Assembly (NCBI GenBank): GCA_905221605.1
Contig: CAJNDS010002424.1
Span: 172,709 to 236,708, forward strand
Length of the DNA: 64,000 bases
Direction of reading: 5' to 3'
From: Symbiodinium natans
Taxonomy: Eukaryota > Sar > Dinophyceae > Suessiales > Symbiodiniaceae
In this document: piece after piece, positions 1 through 9,855 of the stretch
Layout of the letters: every line of letters begins with the position of its first letter
How positions within the stretch are numbered: the stretch's first letter is position 1
Translations under genes and position numbers: made by a program
The notes under the pieces: generated by a model
What the model saw: the letters and a program-made list of their open reading frames with translations, nothing else
Told to the model about the DNA's origin: nothing
Databases searched by the model: none

Positions 1-362
1 GTACATGAGCCTCCAAGTAGGGGTTTACGAAAATAGGAGACCCCTAAAATAGATCCCAAATAGGAAGATTCCCTTGTAATCAGGACCCCAATAAGTAACT
101 CCGGGTCCTAGGCAGTTGTACTTGCTTAATCAGTACCATGAACTTCCAAGTAAGATTCGAAGTTCAGAGCTTTGAGGGTTTTCGGTTTAGGGTTTGGGGT
201 TTTAGGTTTGGGGTTTGGGTTAGGGATTTGTGGTTTGGGCATTGTAGGGCCTAGCGGGCTTTGGGGGCTTGAGAATTGGGATTCAAGAATGCCTGTTTTG
301 AGAAGCCGACACGTCGAGGCTGTGGTCAGGACATGCCGTCCTCCTGGGGATTTGGGCTTTGA

Positions 363-471
363 ACCCTTCGAACCCTGAACCCTAAACCCTAAACCCTAAA
401 ACCTAAACCCTCAACCCTAAACCCTAAACCCTAAACCCTCAACCCTAAACCCTAAACCCTAAACCCTAAAA
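363..471 (-). repeat. CCCTAAA interstitial telomeric array
   Basis: About 15 units with a few CCCTCAA and CCCTAAAA variants; followed 95 bp later by an opposite array. Confidence 0.95.
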
Positions 472-565
472 CGCCGACCGTCCGGCATTTCCTTTTGTGA
501 GCGCCGGGCCTCACAAGGGGATGGCGCGCGCCCAAGATCGACTCCTGGGCTGAGTTGTATCTAAG

Positions 566-710
566 AGATGGGGTTTAGGGTTTAGGGTTTAGGGTTTAGG
601 GTTTAGGGTTTAGGGTTTGGGGCTTAGGGTTAGGGTTTAGGGTTTAGGGTTTAGGGCTTAGGGTTTAGGATTTTGGGGCTTAGGGTTTAGGGTTTGGGGT
701 TTGGGATGTT
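566..710 (+). repeat. TTTAGGG interstitial telomeric array
   Basis: About 20 units, grading from exact heptamers into TTTGGGG and GCTTAGG variants. Confidence 0.95.
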
Positions 711-1986
711 GGACTGGGCACAGGTGGATGTAAGATCTGGGGTTTGGGGTTTAGGGTTGAGGGTGTGAGGTGTCGGGGATAGGGTTTGGGGTTCAGTTTT
801 TAGGCACCAGGTAGCCTTTGGCCTTGTACGGGGAGGTTCTTGAGAACTGCAGGTTCTAGGGCCTTGGGGTGTTAGGGTCGAGGGTTTGAGGGTTTTAGGG
901 CTTCTGGGGTATTGGGGAGGGTTTAGGAATGGGGTTCAGGGTCTAGGGCTTTTGGGTTTTTAGGGTGAGACCGACATACCAGAATCACCATCTCAATGGC
1001 ATATCTATCGCAAAAAAACTGGATGGCTGCGAGCCAAGTAATCACATCGCAACCCAACAACTGCGTGACCAAGACCCGTAAGAAAGGCACCGCAAAACTA
1101 ACAAATGCGTAACCCACGACCGGCAAAATGATAAGGCGAAGAAAGGGACCACGACGTTTCACAACCCAACAAATGCGCGCCCAAAACGACACCAACTAGA
1201 CCCAAGGGTAAAGAGAGCTTAAATTTACAAGTGGATGAATTATAAGGGCACCGAAACCCTACAAAAAGGAATAAGGGCCTACTCTGGGTCCTAGCATAGC
1301 CCTAAACCCTAAACCCTAAAAAAACATGGAATATTGGCTTACTCTGGGTCCTAGCCAACTCGAACCCTATTCCAAATGAGATCCATGCGGAGCCCGAGAC
1401 GAAAGCACCTACGTACCGAGCCCGGGATCCCATTCGATTCTGCCCTATACTCTAAACCCTAAACCCTAAGCCCTAAACCCTAAACCCTAAACCCCAAACC
1501 CTATAAACCCTAAACCCCAGCTCTGAGGGACTGTAGAGTGCAGAGCCGCAGTTCAGGATAGCTCGCGGTTTAGGGGCAAGTCGGGGTCGGTTCAGGGGAT
1601 CAATGGCCCAGGCGCACGGTCCACCCCGTTGGATGGCTTGAATGGGGTTTAGGGATTGAGTTTAGGGTTCACCTGGGATGTACTTTACCTGCAGTTTAGT
1701 AGTAACTACCCTTAGCTAGTGGGTATAACGCATAAAGCTGTAGGGTACAGAGGGTCGCAGGTAGGGTGCAGGAAGATCATGGGGTTTCCATAACACCTGC
1801 TCGAAGATGTCGCGAGTGCCAATCGAAGCAGAGATTTCCGAGCAGGAGGTCCGTAGGTTTCCCCGAATCAGAACCTCAGAACCCCCCATCGAAGCCCTAA
1901 ACCCTAAACCCAAAGCCCTGAACCCTGAACACCCTAAACCCTAAACACCCTAAACACCCTAAACCCTACACCCTAAACCCTAAACC

Positions 1987-2040
1987 CGAATTCGACCCTA
2001 AATACGAAACCCGAATTCGACCCTAAATACGAAACCCGAA
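1987..2040 (+). repeat. 25-bp tandem duplication in a C-strand array
   Basis: GAATTCGACCCTAAATACGA with AACCC occurs twice. Confidence 0.9.
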
Positions 2041-2073
2041 ATCCGAAACCCTGAGCCCTGCTATTCGAGGCAG

Positions 2074-2130
2074 GCCGCGGCTTCTTCCAAGCCCTTCTCT
2101 GCATGGATCTTTGCCACGCAACCTGACCAA
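2074..2130 (+). CDS. Candidate exon, unknown gene
   Basis: Acceptor ATTCGAGGCAG; 57 bp open as AAASSKPFSAWIFATQPDQ; GC donor (GCATAA). It lies between a CCCTAAA array (to 2060) and a TTTAGGG array (from 2150). Ends in phase 0, as needed by the next island at 2398. Confidence 0.45.
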
Positions 2131-2397
2131 GCATAACCCCAGGTTGAAAGTTAGGGCTTACGGTTTAGGGCTTAGGATGGTTTAGGGTTTAAGGTTTAGG
2201 GTTTAGTATGGTTTAGGATGGTTTAGGGTTTAGGGCCTACGGGCTCTTTTGGGATGCTGGAAATCAGGCACCCTGTATGTCTGCCCCTTTCGGGATGATA
2301 TGGCGTACCCTCATTCCTTCAGGCCCTAAACCCTAAACCCTAAACCCTAAACCCTAAACCCTAAACCCCTAAGAACGACTAAGCAACCGTCCCAAAG

Positions 2398-2447
2398 ATC
2401 TTTAAAAGCTTGAACTCCCTCGACATCATTCGTGCTGGTAGAGCTGT
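2398..2447 (+). CDS. Candidate exon, unknown gene
   Basis: Acceptor GTCCCAAAG preceded by a branch-like CTAAGC; reads IFKSLNSLDIIRAGRA; strong donor GTAAGT. The minus strand of this island is also open for about 35 codons, so strand is not certain. Confidence 0.45.
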
Positions 2448-2602
2448 GTAAGTAGGCACAGGACTGAGCTTTCTCAGCTTCTTGGCATGAAACTGCATTT
2501 CAGGTTTAGGGTTTAGGGTTTAGGGTTTAGGGTTTAGGGTTTAGGGTTTAGGGCTTAGGGTTTAGGGTTTAGGGTTTAGGGACACCCGAATATGGTCTAC
2601 AG

Positions 2603-2655
2603 GGCTTGCACAGTCGGGTTCATGAAGGCCACCGCCCACCGCCTCCACCGCACAC
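2603..2655 (+). CDS. Candidate exon, unknown gene
   Basis: Acceptor GGTCTACAG; reads ACTVGFMKATAHRLHRT; donor GTGAGT. The single first base completes the codon left open at 2447. The island sits between two TTTAGGG arrays rather than in the common C-to-G setting. Confidence 0.5.
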
Positions 2656-2938
2656 GTGAGTGCCACGGTGGCACCAATGCAACCCGAAGCTGGGTTTAGG
2701 ATTTGGGGTTTAGGGTTTGGGGTTTAGGGTTTGGGGTTTAGGGTTTAGGGTTTGGGGTTTAGGGTGTGGGGTTTAGGGTTTAGGCCTATGAACCTCTGGC
2801 CCATGCGGTTTGACCCCCCTTAGCCCTATATCCTGTTCCTCCAAGCGCTCAACCTGGGCATGCCACCATTCAACTTGGGGGCTTGGGGGGGGGGGGGGAT
2901 GAGCGGGCGATTTGGTTCCGGATTTTCGCCCCGATCCC

Positions 2939-3150
2939 CCCTAAACCCTAAACCCTAAACCCTAAACCCTAAGCCCTAAGCCCTAAACCCTAAACCCTAA
3001 ACCCTAAACCCTAAACCCTAAACCCTAAACCCTAAACCCTAAACCCTAAACCCTAAACCTTAAACCCTAACCCTAAACCCTAAACCCTAAACCCCAAACC
3101 CCAAACCCTAAACCCTAAACCCTAAACCCTAAACCCTAAACCCTAACCCT
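2939..3150 (-). repeat. Long CCCTAAA array
   Basis: About 30 units, one of the longest C-strand arrays; only a handful of CCCTAAG or CCCCAAA variants. Confidence 0.97.
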
Positions 3151-3248
3151 TTCTCCGAACCTGCTCTTTGGTTCCCACGCTCAGCCAATCCGCGCGCCCC
3201 TCGTGCGCGGAAGGCAAGGGCCTCCAGGATGCAGGGATGCGCTGCGGT

Positions 3249-3375
3249 GTAGGGTTTAGGGTTTAGGGTTTAGGGTTTAGGGTTTAGGGTTTCGGGTTTA
3301 GGGTTTTAGGGTTTAGGGTTTAGGGTTTTAGGGTTTAGGGTTTTAGGGTTTAGGGTTTACGGTTTAGGGTTTAGT
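3249..3375 (+). repeat. TTTAGGG array with octamers
   Basis: Starts as heptamers, then mixes with TTTTAGGG; opposite in direction to the array 98 bp upstream. Confidence 0.95.
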
Positions 3376-3840
3376 GGCGTTTCGAGTTTATGCTGAGAGT
3401 ACTCGAAAAACTATGCTTAATGCTACTATTCCCATTGTTGCAACATGATAAATCCATCTTCCAGACATATTTAGGATTATTTTAAGAATCTTACCATGAT
3501 TAGTATTATTACCATTATCAATACGTGCACCACTGGGTTTTTGGGCCAGGGACTGATGGATTGAGGGAAGTAAGGGTTGAGGGACTTGGGATTCGAGATG
3601 CAGAGCTTCGACAGTCAAGAACCCTAAACCCTAAACCCTAAACCCTAAACCCTAAACCCTAAACCCTAAACCCTGGGCCTAAACTTACCAAGCCCCACGC
3701 CCTATGAGCCTATGAGCCCCAAACCACTCCGCGCCTCGGCGTGCAATGCAACCAGGCGCTGGCCACGCACGTACCGAACCTCTGCCACAATTGTGCTTAG
3801 GGCCCGAAGCCCTTGGAAAGCCCCCACATCCCAGAAGACC

Positions 3841-3942
3841 TTGGGATGTTCCCCTGGTACTTTCCTGTCCTCAATAGGGATTGTCGTACCCCTATATTCT
3901 CATCCCTATTAAGGGCTGTTCGTATAAGGGGGAACATCCCAA
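3841..3942. repeat. Fold-back element family B
   Basis: TTGGGATGTTCCCC... inverts to ...GGGGGAACATCCCAA over about 100 bp; internal CCTATTAAGGGCTGTTCGTA arm matches other copies. Confidence 0.75.
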
Positions 3943-3962
3943 CCTCAGCCCATACGCCCTGT

Positions 3963-4058
3963 ACTTGGAGGTTCATGGGTACTTGTAAGTAGGGTTAGAA
4001 GTAGGGTAACACTGGTTATAACCGTACTCAGGGGACATATAACCCTACTTATACTAGA
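3963..4058. repeat. Fold-back element family A, diverged copy
   Basis: Starts ACTTGGAGGTTCATGGGTAC, the conserved family end; the inner part and the right arm are degenerate. Confidence 0.5.
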
Positions 4059-4062
4059 CTCA

Positions 4063-4168
4063 GGAATAACCTAAAGACAACAAGGGTGCCCTTGTTGGTG
4101 TAAAGGGGGTTGTAACGGAACCAAAACCGAAGAAACGAGAATCAGGGCCTACTCTGGGTCCCAGTGGC
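4063..4168. repeat. Interspersed repeat E (type copy)
   Basis: Consensus elements in order: AATAACCTA..AACAAGGGTGCCC, a purine-rich GTAAAGGGG, GGAACC, AAGGGCCTACTCTGGGTCC. Other copies or fragments: 1234-1294, 1326-1353, 10968-11033, 18266-18362, 18552-18655, 20236-20312, 61740-61832. Confidence 0.7.
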
Positions 4169-4330
4169 CCTAAACCCTACACCCTACACCCTACACCCTA
4201 AACCCTAAACCCCCCAAACAAAAGGGACCATAAGGGCCTACCCCCTACCCCCTACCCTAAACCCTAAACCCTAAACCCTAAACCATAAACCCTAACTCTC
4301 CAAGTCGGGGCTCCCCGCATAGGCTTGCAG

Positions 4331-4390
4331 CTGCTTCGCCGCTGCCATGGCCGAGGCGAAGCTCTTGGTCTCCTGTCACGGAAAGGAAGG
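4331..4390 (+). CDS. Candidate exon, unknown gene
   Basis: Acceptor AGGCTTGCAG; reads CFAAAMAEAKLLVSCHGKE; donor GTTTAGGG is the start of the array at 4389-4525. The minus strand is open too, as ETKSFASAMAAAKQ..., so strand is uncertain. Confidence 0.4.
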
Positions 4391-4525
4391 GTTTAGGGTT
4401 TAGGGTTTAGGGTTTAGGGTTTAGGGTTTAGGGTTTAGGGTTTAGGGTTTAGGGCTTAGGGCTTAGGGTTTAGGGTTTAGGGTTTAGGGTTTAGGGTTTG
4501 GGGTTTGGGGTTTGGGGTTCAGGGT
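4389..4525 (+). repeat. TTTAGGG array
   Basis: About 19 units ending in TTTGGGG variants and then the 250-bp duplication copy 1. Confidence 0.95.
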
Positions 4526-4771
4526 GTTGAACTCACGCAAGGATTCTTACTTAACTCTGGTTCCTCAGTGCTCAAGGCCACTTTGAGGCGAAGAGCAGTA
4601 GAGTCAGACTACGGTGCAGATGATGGCAACGCGTTGCTGGAAAGAGGTCCCATTGGAGCTTATGAGCCGGTGGCAGTACCGCAAATACTATAGGGATAAG
4701 GTCATCAAGCAGCTTCTGAGCCAACCTCCCCATGCAGATCAACATGGCTGCTCCCAACTTCAAGACAAACA
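4522..4771 (+). repeat. 250-bp direct duplication, copy 1
   Basis: Matches 5486-5735 at 248 of 250 positions (GGATTC versus GGATGC, CTCCCAAC versus CTCACAAC). It covers an intron end plus the start of the coding block at 4569. Confidence 0.95.
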
Positions 4772-5443
4772 GGTTAAGAGCCTCGAGTTTCTCCGACTGA
4801 CTGATCTTTTAGGCGGGCATGGACAAAATGAAAGACCGATCGACGAGGACGAACTGGAGCACCATGTTGAAGCTGCTGCTGTTGTTTCCGCGAACACACT
4901 GGGGGGCAATGCTGACATGGAAAATGCTGCGAGGTGTAGCCAGAATCGAAAGAGATGCAGGTGGCAACCATGCGAGAAGCAGACGCGTGAGGTGCAGACA
5001 GACCACTGCAAGCAATTGCAGAACGCGGGGGTGCAAACCTCTACGGGCATCCAAAACGACATGTGCACACAGTATGAAGACCCAACGCAGCCAGCGCAAG
5101 CCTTACCTTCAGATGACCATGCCGGCGACCCGGGGGGTTCCAATCAATCCCAGATGCTTCCGGAAAGGTTCTGCATCGGATGGCATGTCCGGACTAGACG
5201 TTGGACAAGCGCATGGCTCATGGCAGGATACTTTGGCAGGTTTGAATACCGAGCAGTTTTGCTTCCTGGACCTTGGCATGGTGGAATCACGTCCTTCAGT
5301 GGAACGTTTCCTTTCGCAGGCTGCAGACCACCGGATGCTTCTGCAGATCAAACATTTGCCATATTTCGCTTGCCGACCGCTATATTTTGTGATGATCACT
5401 ACCTCCTCGTGGAAACAGGGTGCTTGGAAGCATCCCCCGAAAA
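4569..5443 (+). pseudogene. Gene-like block with shifted frames, unknown product
   Basis: This is the longest non-mobile coding-like stretch. It follows an acceptor (GGTTCCTCAG) and ends at a good donor (GTGAGT at 5444). Coding quality moves between frames: frame from 4505 to about 4650, then frame 4614 (EVPLELMSRWQYRKYYRDKV, later DEDELEHHVEAAAVV), then frame 4819 from about 5190 (LDVGQAHGSWQDTLAGLNTE). That means one or two single-base lesions or hidden introns. Its first 203 bp are duplicated at 5533-5735. No family was recognised. Confidence 0.5.
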
Positions 5444-5485
5444 GTGAGTTCTGAGGGTCATTGCTCGTAAATCTCGCAAGGCGGG

Positions 5486-5735
5486 GGGTGTTGAACTCAC
5501 GCAAGGATGCTTACTTAACTCTGGTTCCTCAGTGCTCAAGGCCACTTTGAGGCGAAGAGCAGTAGAGTCAGACTACGGTGCAGATGATGGCAACGCGTTG
5601 CTGGAAAGAGGTCCCATTGGAGCTTATGAGCCGGTGGCAGTACCGCAAATACTATAGGGATAAGGTCATCAAGCAGCTTCTGAGCCAACCTCCCCATGCA
5701 GATCAACATGGCTGCTCACAACTTCAAGACAAACA
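5486..5735 (+). repeat. 250-bp direct duplication, copy 2, cut by a telomeric array
   Basis: Second copy, 964 bp downstream of the first. It ends abruptly after CAAGACAAACA, where TAGGGTTTAGGG starts, so the exon it carries is truncated by telomeric repeat. Confidence 0.95.
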
Positions 5736-5875
5736 TAGGGTTTAGGGTCTAGGGTTTAGGCTTTAGGGGTTAGGGTTTAGGATTTAGGGTTTAGGAAAGG
5801 AAGGCTTTAAGTCAAAAAACTTAACAAAGCCTATGGGGCCCAGCGGGAAGGCCCGAAGCCAGAAGCCAAAAACCC

Positions 5876-5955
5876 TACACCTAAACCCTAAACCCTAAAC
5901 CCTAAACCCTAAACCCTAAACCCTAAACCCTAAACCCTAAACCCTAAACCCTAAA
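5876..5955 (-). repeat. CCCTAAA array
   Basis: About 11 exact units just upstream of the candidate exon at 5978. Confidence 0.95.
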
Positions 5956-5977
5956 ACCTTTACACTCTGAACCTCAG

Positions 5978-6058
5978 ATGCTTCAAGAATTGGTGTGGTC
6001 CTGGTGCGCGATGGCTGCTGCTCTGGCGGCCCACGCGGCCACCTCCAGCACACTTTGG
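5978..6058 (+). CDS. Candidate exon, unknown gene
   Basis: Acceptor CTGAACCTCAG; 27 codons open, starting MLQELVWSWCAMAAALAAHA; donor GTAGGG begins a telomere-type run. A CCCTAAA array lies just upstream (5876-5955). Confidence 0.5.
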
Positions 6059-7002
6059 GTAGGGTTCGGGGGCCTCTGGGGCTTAGGGTCTAGGGTTTAA
6101 GGGTTAAGGGTTTAGGGTTTAGGGTTTAGGGTTTAGGGTTTAGGTTATAGGGTTTAGGGTTATGGGGTTTAGGGTTCAAGGGTTAGGGTTTAGGTGCCTT
6201 GGGCTGTCTTGGGGTGTTCCATGGCCCCTGCAGCTTCTTTTCGTGTTTTTTGGCCTGGAGGTTGTTGTTGCGGGCGATGTTGTTCTCAGGCTTGAAGATA
6301 TGTGGGCTTAACTTGGTGAAGCCCTGCAACCCCGGGGGCCTTACTGTAGAACCCCAAAACCCTAAACCCTAAACCCTCAAACCTTAGAACCTGAACCTGA
6401 CAGCCGAAACCTTAGAACCTAAACCTTAAACCCTAAACCCTGAACCCTAAACCCTAAAGCTTACAACCTAAAACCCTTAAGTCTGAAATCCTGAACCCTG
6501 AGCCTTAAGCCCTGGAACTGAAATCCTAAACCCCTAAACCTTATGCACTGAAAACCCTCAAGCCCTCAAACGCTCAAACCCCTAAACTCTAGGGGTTCTA
6601 AACCCTAAACCCTAAACCCTTAAGGTTGCACGGGTCCCTTGTTGAGGATCCTTGGAATGTAAGGGCCATACTCGGAGTATATTCAGGGGAACCTTTGGGG
6701 GCACAACCTTAGGAGTACGAGTCTTTATCCCTTGACCCTTGATTTAGGGTTTAGGGTTTAGGGTTTAGGGTTTAGGGTTTAGGGTTTAGGGTTTAGGGTT
6801 TAGGGTTTAGGGTTCAGGGTTTAGGGTTTAGGGCGACGCCCTAAACTTCCTGGGAGCGCGACCCAGTGCTGCTGGGCTCGAGGCCACAGCCCACGACGAC
6901 CTTGGCAGGGTTGGGGTTCAAGAAGTGCTGGGTTTGGGACCCTAAACCCTAAACCCTAAACTCTAAACCCTAGACCCTAAACGCTAGGGGCTTGGAGTCC
7001 AG
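6059..7002. other. Mosaic with ambiguous islands
   Basis: The island 6233-6330 is open on + (acceptor GGCCCCTGCAG, LLFVFFGLEVVVAGDVVL) and on - (IFKPENNIARNNNLQAKKHE). The island 6848-6930 is likewise open on both. Degenerate C-strand repeat fills 6353-6620; a G-strand array lies at 6745-6833. Confidence 0.5.
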
Positions 7003-7072
7003 CATGACATGTGCATGGGCTCGACATGTCATAGAGATTCGGCCTGAAGGGGCGACCTTAGCATCCCTAACA
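7003..7072 (+). CDS. Candidate exon, unknown gene
   Basis: Acceptor GGAGTCCAG; 23 codons open, containing WARHVIEIRPEGATLASLT; donor GTTTAGGG is the array start. Phase 0 at its end fits the next island. Confidence 0.5.
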
Positions 7073-7572
7073 GTTTAGGGTTTAGGGTTTAGGGTTTAGG
7101 GTTTAGGGTTTAGGGTTTAGGGTTTAGGGTCAGCCCCGCCACAGTTGGCAAGTTTACACTCTATTTCCTGTACCTCTCCTTCAAATACCCCTCAAGGGGG
7201 ATGGTCGTTTGAGGTTTGGGGCTGAAGCTGAGGGACTGAAGGAATGAGGACCTAATATCCCCCTATAGAATCCCTTAAGGGGTATACAGAATGCATAGTG
7301 GGTGGACACACGAACCCAGGTTTCTAACCCCGATGAAATCACTTAATACGTGCCGCTTATACTTGTTCCTCGAACTGTGGTGTCCCCTTAAAGCTTCCGA
7401 AATAAATACTCCGGCAAACAGATAACAACACCCAAATCCTTGTGAACTATCCCAAGGTCCAAGGTAGTCTTAGCGAATCTCTAAACCCTGAACTACTCAA
7501 CCCCAAACCCGAAACCCGAAACCTGAAACCCTAAACCCTAAACCCTAAACCCTTCATCTTTCCCAGTCTCAG

Positions 7573-7651
7573 ACGATTCAGCAAACAGCCTCTGTCAAGC
7601 ATCTGGCTTCTGGCCTAGAGTGGACCTTAACGCCCTCTGAAATTCCTGGAT
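7573..7651 (+). CDS. Candidate exon, unknown gene (chain 7.5-8.1 kb)
   Basis: Acceptor TTTCCCAGTCTCAG; 26 codons open, beginning TIQQTASVKHLASGLEWTLT; donor GTGAAC. One base carried over joins the two-base start of the next exon. Confidence 0.6.
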
Positions 7652-7767
7652 GTGAACATCTTCTACCCCAATGAAGGAAAACATGGAATATCCCAAAGCG
7701 CCTACATGTTCCCAAAACCCTACACCCTAAAGCCTAAACCCTAAATCCTAAGCCCTGAACCCTGCAG

Positions 7768-7852
7768 TGGCCTTGGAACTGTCGATGCAGCTGGACTGCC
7801 AGCTCTCCTTTGTGCTGCAAAGGGTTGAGAAGTTGGCAGGGCTCCTCAACCG
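7768..7852 (+). CDS. Candidate exon, unknown gene
   Basis: Acceptor GAACCCTGCAG inside CCCTAAA-type repeats; 27 codons open as ALELSMQLDCQLSFVLQRVE and on; donor GTTTAGGG is the array start. The two carried bases CG join G of the next exon to give Arg. The intron 7853-7942 is only 90 bp and is almost wholly telomere-type repeat. Confidence 0.65.
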
Positions 7853-7942
7853 GTTTAGGGTTCAGGGTTCAGGGGTCAGGGTTTAGGGTTCAGGGTTTAG
7901 GGTTTAGGGTTCCCCAAACCCTAAGCCTGGTTCTTTGAACAG

Positions 7943-8040
7943 GGCTGCCATCAGAAATCTCTTCGTTCTGCAGGCTCTAAGGGCCCCCATGGTTGAGGCT
8001 CTGGACAAAAGCAGGGAACCTCCGAGACCTTTGACACCAG
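7943..8040 (+). CDS. Candidate exon, unknown gene (3' end uncertain)
   Basis: Acceptor GGTTCTTTGAACAG; the frame set by the previous exon reads AAIRNLFVLQALRAPMVEAL and continues DKSREPPRP. It remains open through the (CG)n tract to 8160, so the donor cannot be placed. Confidence 0.6.
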
Positions 8041-8055
8041 GAAGCTACACCGGCC

Positions 8056-8088
8056 CCGCGCGCACGCGCGCGCGCGCGCGCGCGCGCG
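8056..8088. repeat. (CG)n tract
   Basis: 33 bp of alternating CG with a single A; capable of Z-DNA. It lies inside an open frame next to the exon at 7943. Confidence 0.95.
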
Positions 8089-8322
8089 AATTTTGCCCTG
8101 ACAAAACCGCCCTGACTGAATTCGGACATCGCTGTGTCGAGGGCCGTCGTGAGAAGACGTAGGATGACAACACGTGGCAGAACAAAAGCTCCAAGCCAAA
8201 AACCGAAACACACTTGAAGCATAAAAAGCAAGGTAAAGGTAGGACCCTAAACCCTAAACCCTAAACCCTGAACCCTCAACCCTCAACCCTAAACCCTAAA
8301 CCCTAAACCCTAAACCCTGCAG

Positions 8323-8384
8323 CAAGCCCTGGAGGTTTCCTTAGACTCACAGGAATTTTGCCCACTTGGAGTCTCTGAATGCAA
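8323..8384 (+). CDS. Candidate exon, unknown gene
   Basis: Acceptor AACCCTGCAG at the end of a CCCTAAA array; reads QALEVSLDSQEFCPLGVSEC; donor GTGGTC. Ends with two carried bases. Confidence 0.6.
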
Positions 8385-8580
8385 GTGGTCTTAGGATGGC
8401 AGGAAAGTTTCAGGCTAAGGCTGAAAATGGATCTGCGTTGTTTTTCTTTTTGGGGGGGGGGGGGGGGGGGGGGAGGGGAAGGAGGAAAGGAATATTTTGG
8501 GTTTGGGGTTTAGGGCTTAGGGTTTGGGGTTTAGGCTTTAGGGTTTAAGGAATAGGGGCGAACTACACCGGGTGTCGCAG

Positions 8581-8683
8581 TACTACGCGTGGCCTCGATA
8601 GAGGAAAACTCCCACACTTTTGCGGCCACGAGGCGATATTGCGCCTCACCGGCCGTGTCAAGCTGTTGCAAAGCCTGACATGG
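8581..8683 (+). CDS. Candidate exon, unknown gene
   Basis: Acceptor GGGTGTCGCAG; the first base completes the codon from 8384, then 34 open codons starting TTRGLDRGKLPHFCGHEAIL; donor GTTTTT. Composition is clearly protein-like. Confidence 0.65.
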
Positions 8684-9332
8684 GTTTTTTTATGAAATTA
8701 TTAAGGGTTCAGGTCCGGGGAAGTTTCGAGGAGTTTCGTTTCTTGACATTTGAGTAATTTCAAGTTCCAGGGTTTTTGAGGATTGAGGGTTTAGAGTTTA
8801 GGCTTTAGGGTCTTCGGGCTCAGAATGCAGGGCATGACAAGTCCCTCCTACTTTGTGCACCGATCCACTGGTCTCATGGCCGCCGCCTATGGGACGTGGG
8901 GCCCTAGAGGCCTGGAATATGGGAGTTTACGATAGTGGGGGACCCAGTTGGGGGACCTAGTATAGACTCCCCAAATGGGAGGAGCCCCTGGTCCTCAGGA
9001 GCCCCAATGAGGTACCCCGAATTTCGGAAACCCCCCCTATGGATGTCGGGGGGTACCTTTGACTGAGGACTATGGGAGTTTTGGGGTATATTAGGGGTAT
9101 CCCCCTTTTGTTGGACATGCTCATCTGCATCTACACACATATATGTAAGAGAAAGAGGGAAACAGAGAAAGAGAGAAAGAGCGAGAGGACCCTGAACCGT
9201 AGGGGTCCCAAGCCTTAAGCGAGGCTCCCAAAGACGGAAATTAGTTCTTCTGTGCTTGGTCAGCACAAGTTTTCGGGCCTAGGGTTAGGGCTTTCGGGCT
9301 TAGGGTTAGGGTTTGGGACCTATTCACCCTAG

Positions 9333-9445
9333 TCCACACTGGTGCCGAGCGTCTGATTGCCAGAAGGACTCTGCCTCAACCAATTTCGGCAGTGCAACAA
9401 TGCGAGGACGGCTTTGTCGAACTACTGTCGGCTGGAGGAGTTTCT
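9333..9445 (+). CDS. Candidate exon, unknown gene
   Basis: Acceptor CTATTCACCCTAG; 37 open codons, including ERLIARRTLPQPISAVQQCE and FVELLSAGGVS; strong donor GTAGGT. The intron that follows carries a fold-back element (9459-9556) and a CCCTAAA array. Confidence 0.65.
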
Positions 9446-9458
9446 GTAGGTGTCCTTT

Positions 9459-9556
9459 TCTTGGAGGTTCATGGCTACTTACAAGCCGGGTAATGCGCAG
9501 GGCAACTATGTTAACCTGATAAGCCTACTTATAATTACCCACGAACCCTCAAGTAC
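9459..9556. repeat. Fold-back element family A, diverged copy
   Basis: Left end CTTGGAGGTTCATGG, right end a degraded inverse (CGAACCCTCAAGTACC). It sits in the candidate intron between 9445 and 9666, next to a CCCTGAA/CCCTAAA array. Confidence 0.6.
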
Positions 9557-9665
9557 CCAAACCCTGAACCCTGAACCCTGAACCCTGAACCCTGAACCCT
9601 AAACCCTGAACCCTAAACCCTAAACCCTATACCCAAAAAACTTTACGCCCTTCATCCGATTCAAG

Positions 9666-9741
9666 TTGGAAGCGTGGTACTGTGACCAAATTTTGGAGGG
9701 GCCCAAAGTCGCAAGTAAAGACTCAGGTTGTGCGCAAGACG
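9666..9741 (+). CDS. Candidate exon, unknown gene
   Basis: Acceptor CCGATTCAAG; reads LEAWYCDQILEGPKVASKDS and then GCAQD; donor GTTTAGGG is the array start. Phase 0 start fits the end at 9445; one base is carried on. Confidence 0.65.
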
Positions 9742-9793
9742 GTTTAGGGTTTAGGGTTTAGGGTTTAGGGTTTAGGGTTTAGGGTCATTGCAG

Positions 9794-9855
9794 AAAGATG
9801 TCCCAGAGAAAGGGTTGCCACAGAAGTGCTCATGGCCTGGCCACCAAGGAGAGAG
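9794..9855 (+). CDS. Candidate exon, unknown gene
   Basis: Acceptor TCATTGCAG; with the carried G it reads E then RCPRERVATEVLMAWPPRRE; donor GTCCTA. Phase fits both neighbours. Confidence 0.55.

Larger units (their letters stand above)
1..2073. other. Mosaic without confident gene
   Basis: Two copies of a family A end (1-20, GTACATGAGCCTCCAAGTAG; 135-154), telomeric arrays at 363, 566, 1451 and 1892, diffuse TTTAGGG-like sequence at 710-960, and repeat E fragments at 1234-1353. The island at 471-565 has an open + frame (RRASQGDGARPRSTPGL) and an open - frame; neither strand can be preferred. The minus frames 923-1195 and 1716-1913 lack support. Confidence 0.6.
2660..4330. other. Mosaic, one weak exon island
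   Basis: Telomeric arrays at 2691, 2939, 3249, 3619, 4169 and 4250; G run at 2885. The island 3185-3247 (acceptor CCCACGCTCAG, donor GTGTAGGG) is open in all + frames, so it is probably an exon but its reading is open. An AT-rich piece at 3380-3618 shows nothing recognisable. Confidence 0.5.

Noticed and set aside
363-710. A true chromosome end
   Set aside because: Arrays occur throughout the window in both orientations with unique DNA beyond them, so they are interstitial.
923-1195. Minus-strand 90-residue frame
   Set aside because: Composition is plausible but there is no splice setting, start context or similarity I can name; left unassigned.
6213-6330. Minus-strand exon IFKPENNIARNNNLQAKKHE
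   Set aside because: Attractive as protein, but the + strand of the same island is open with a better acceptor; strand cannot be settled from sequence.
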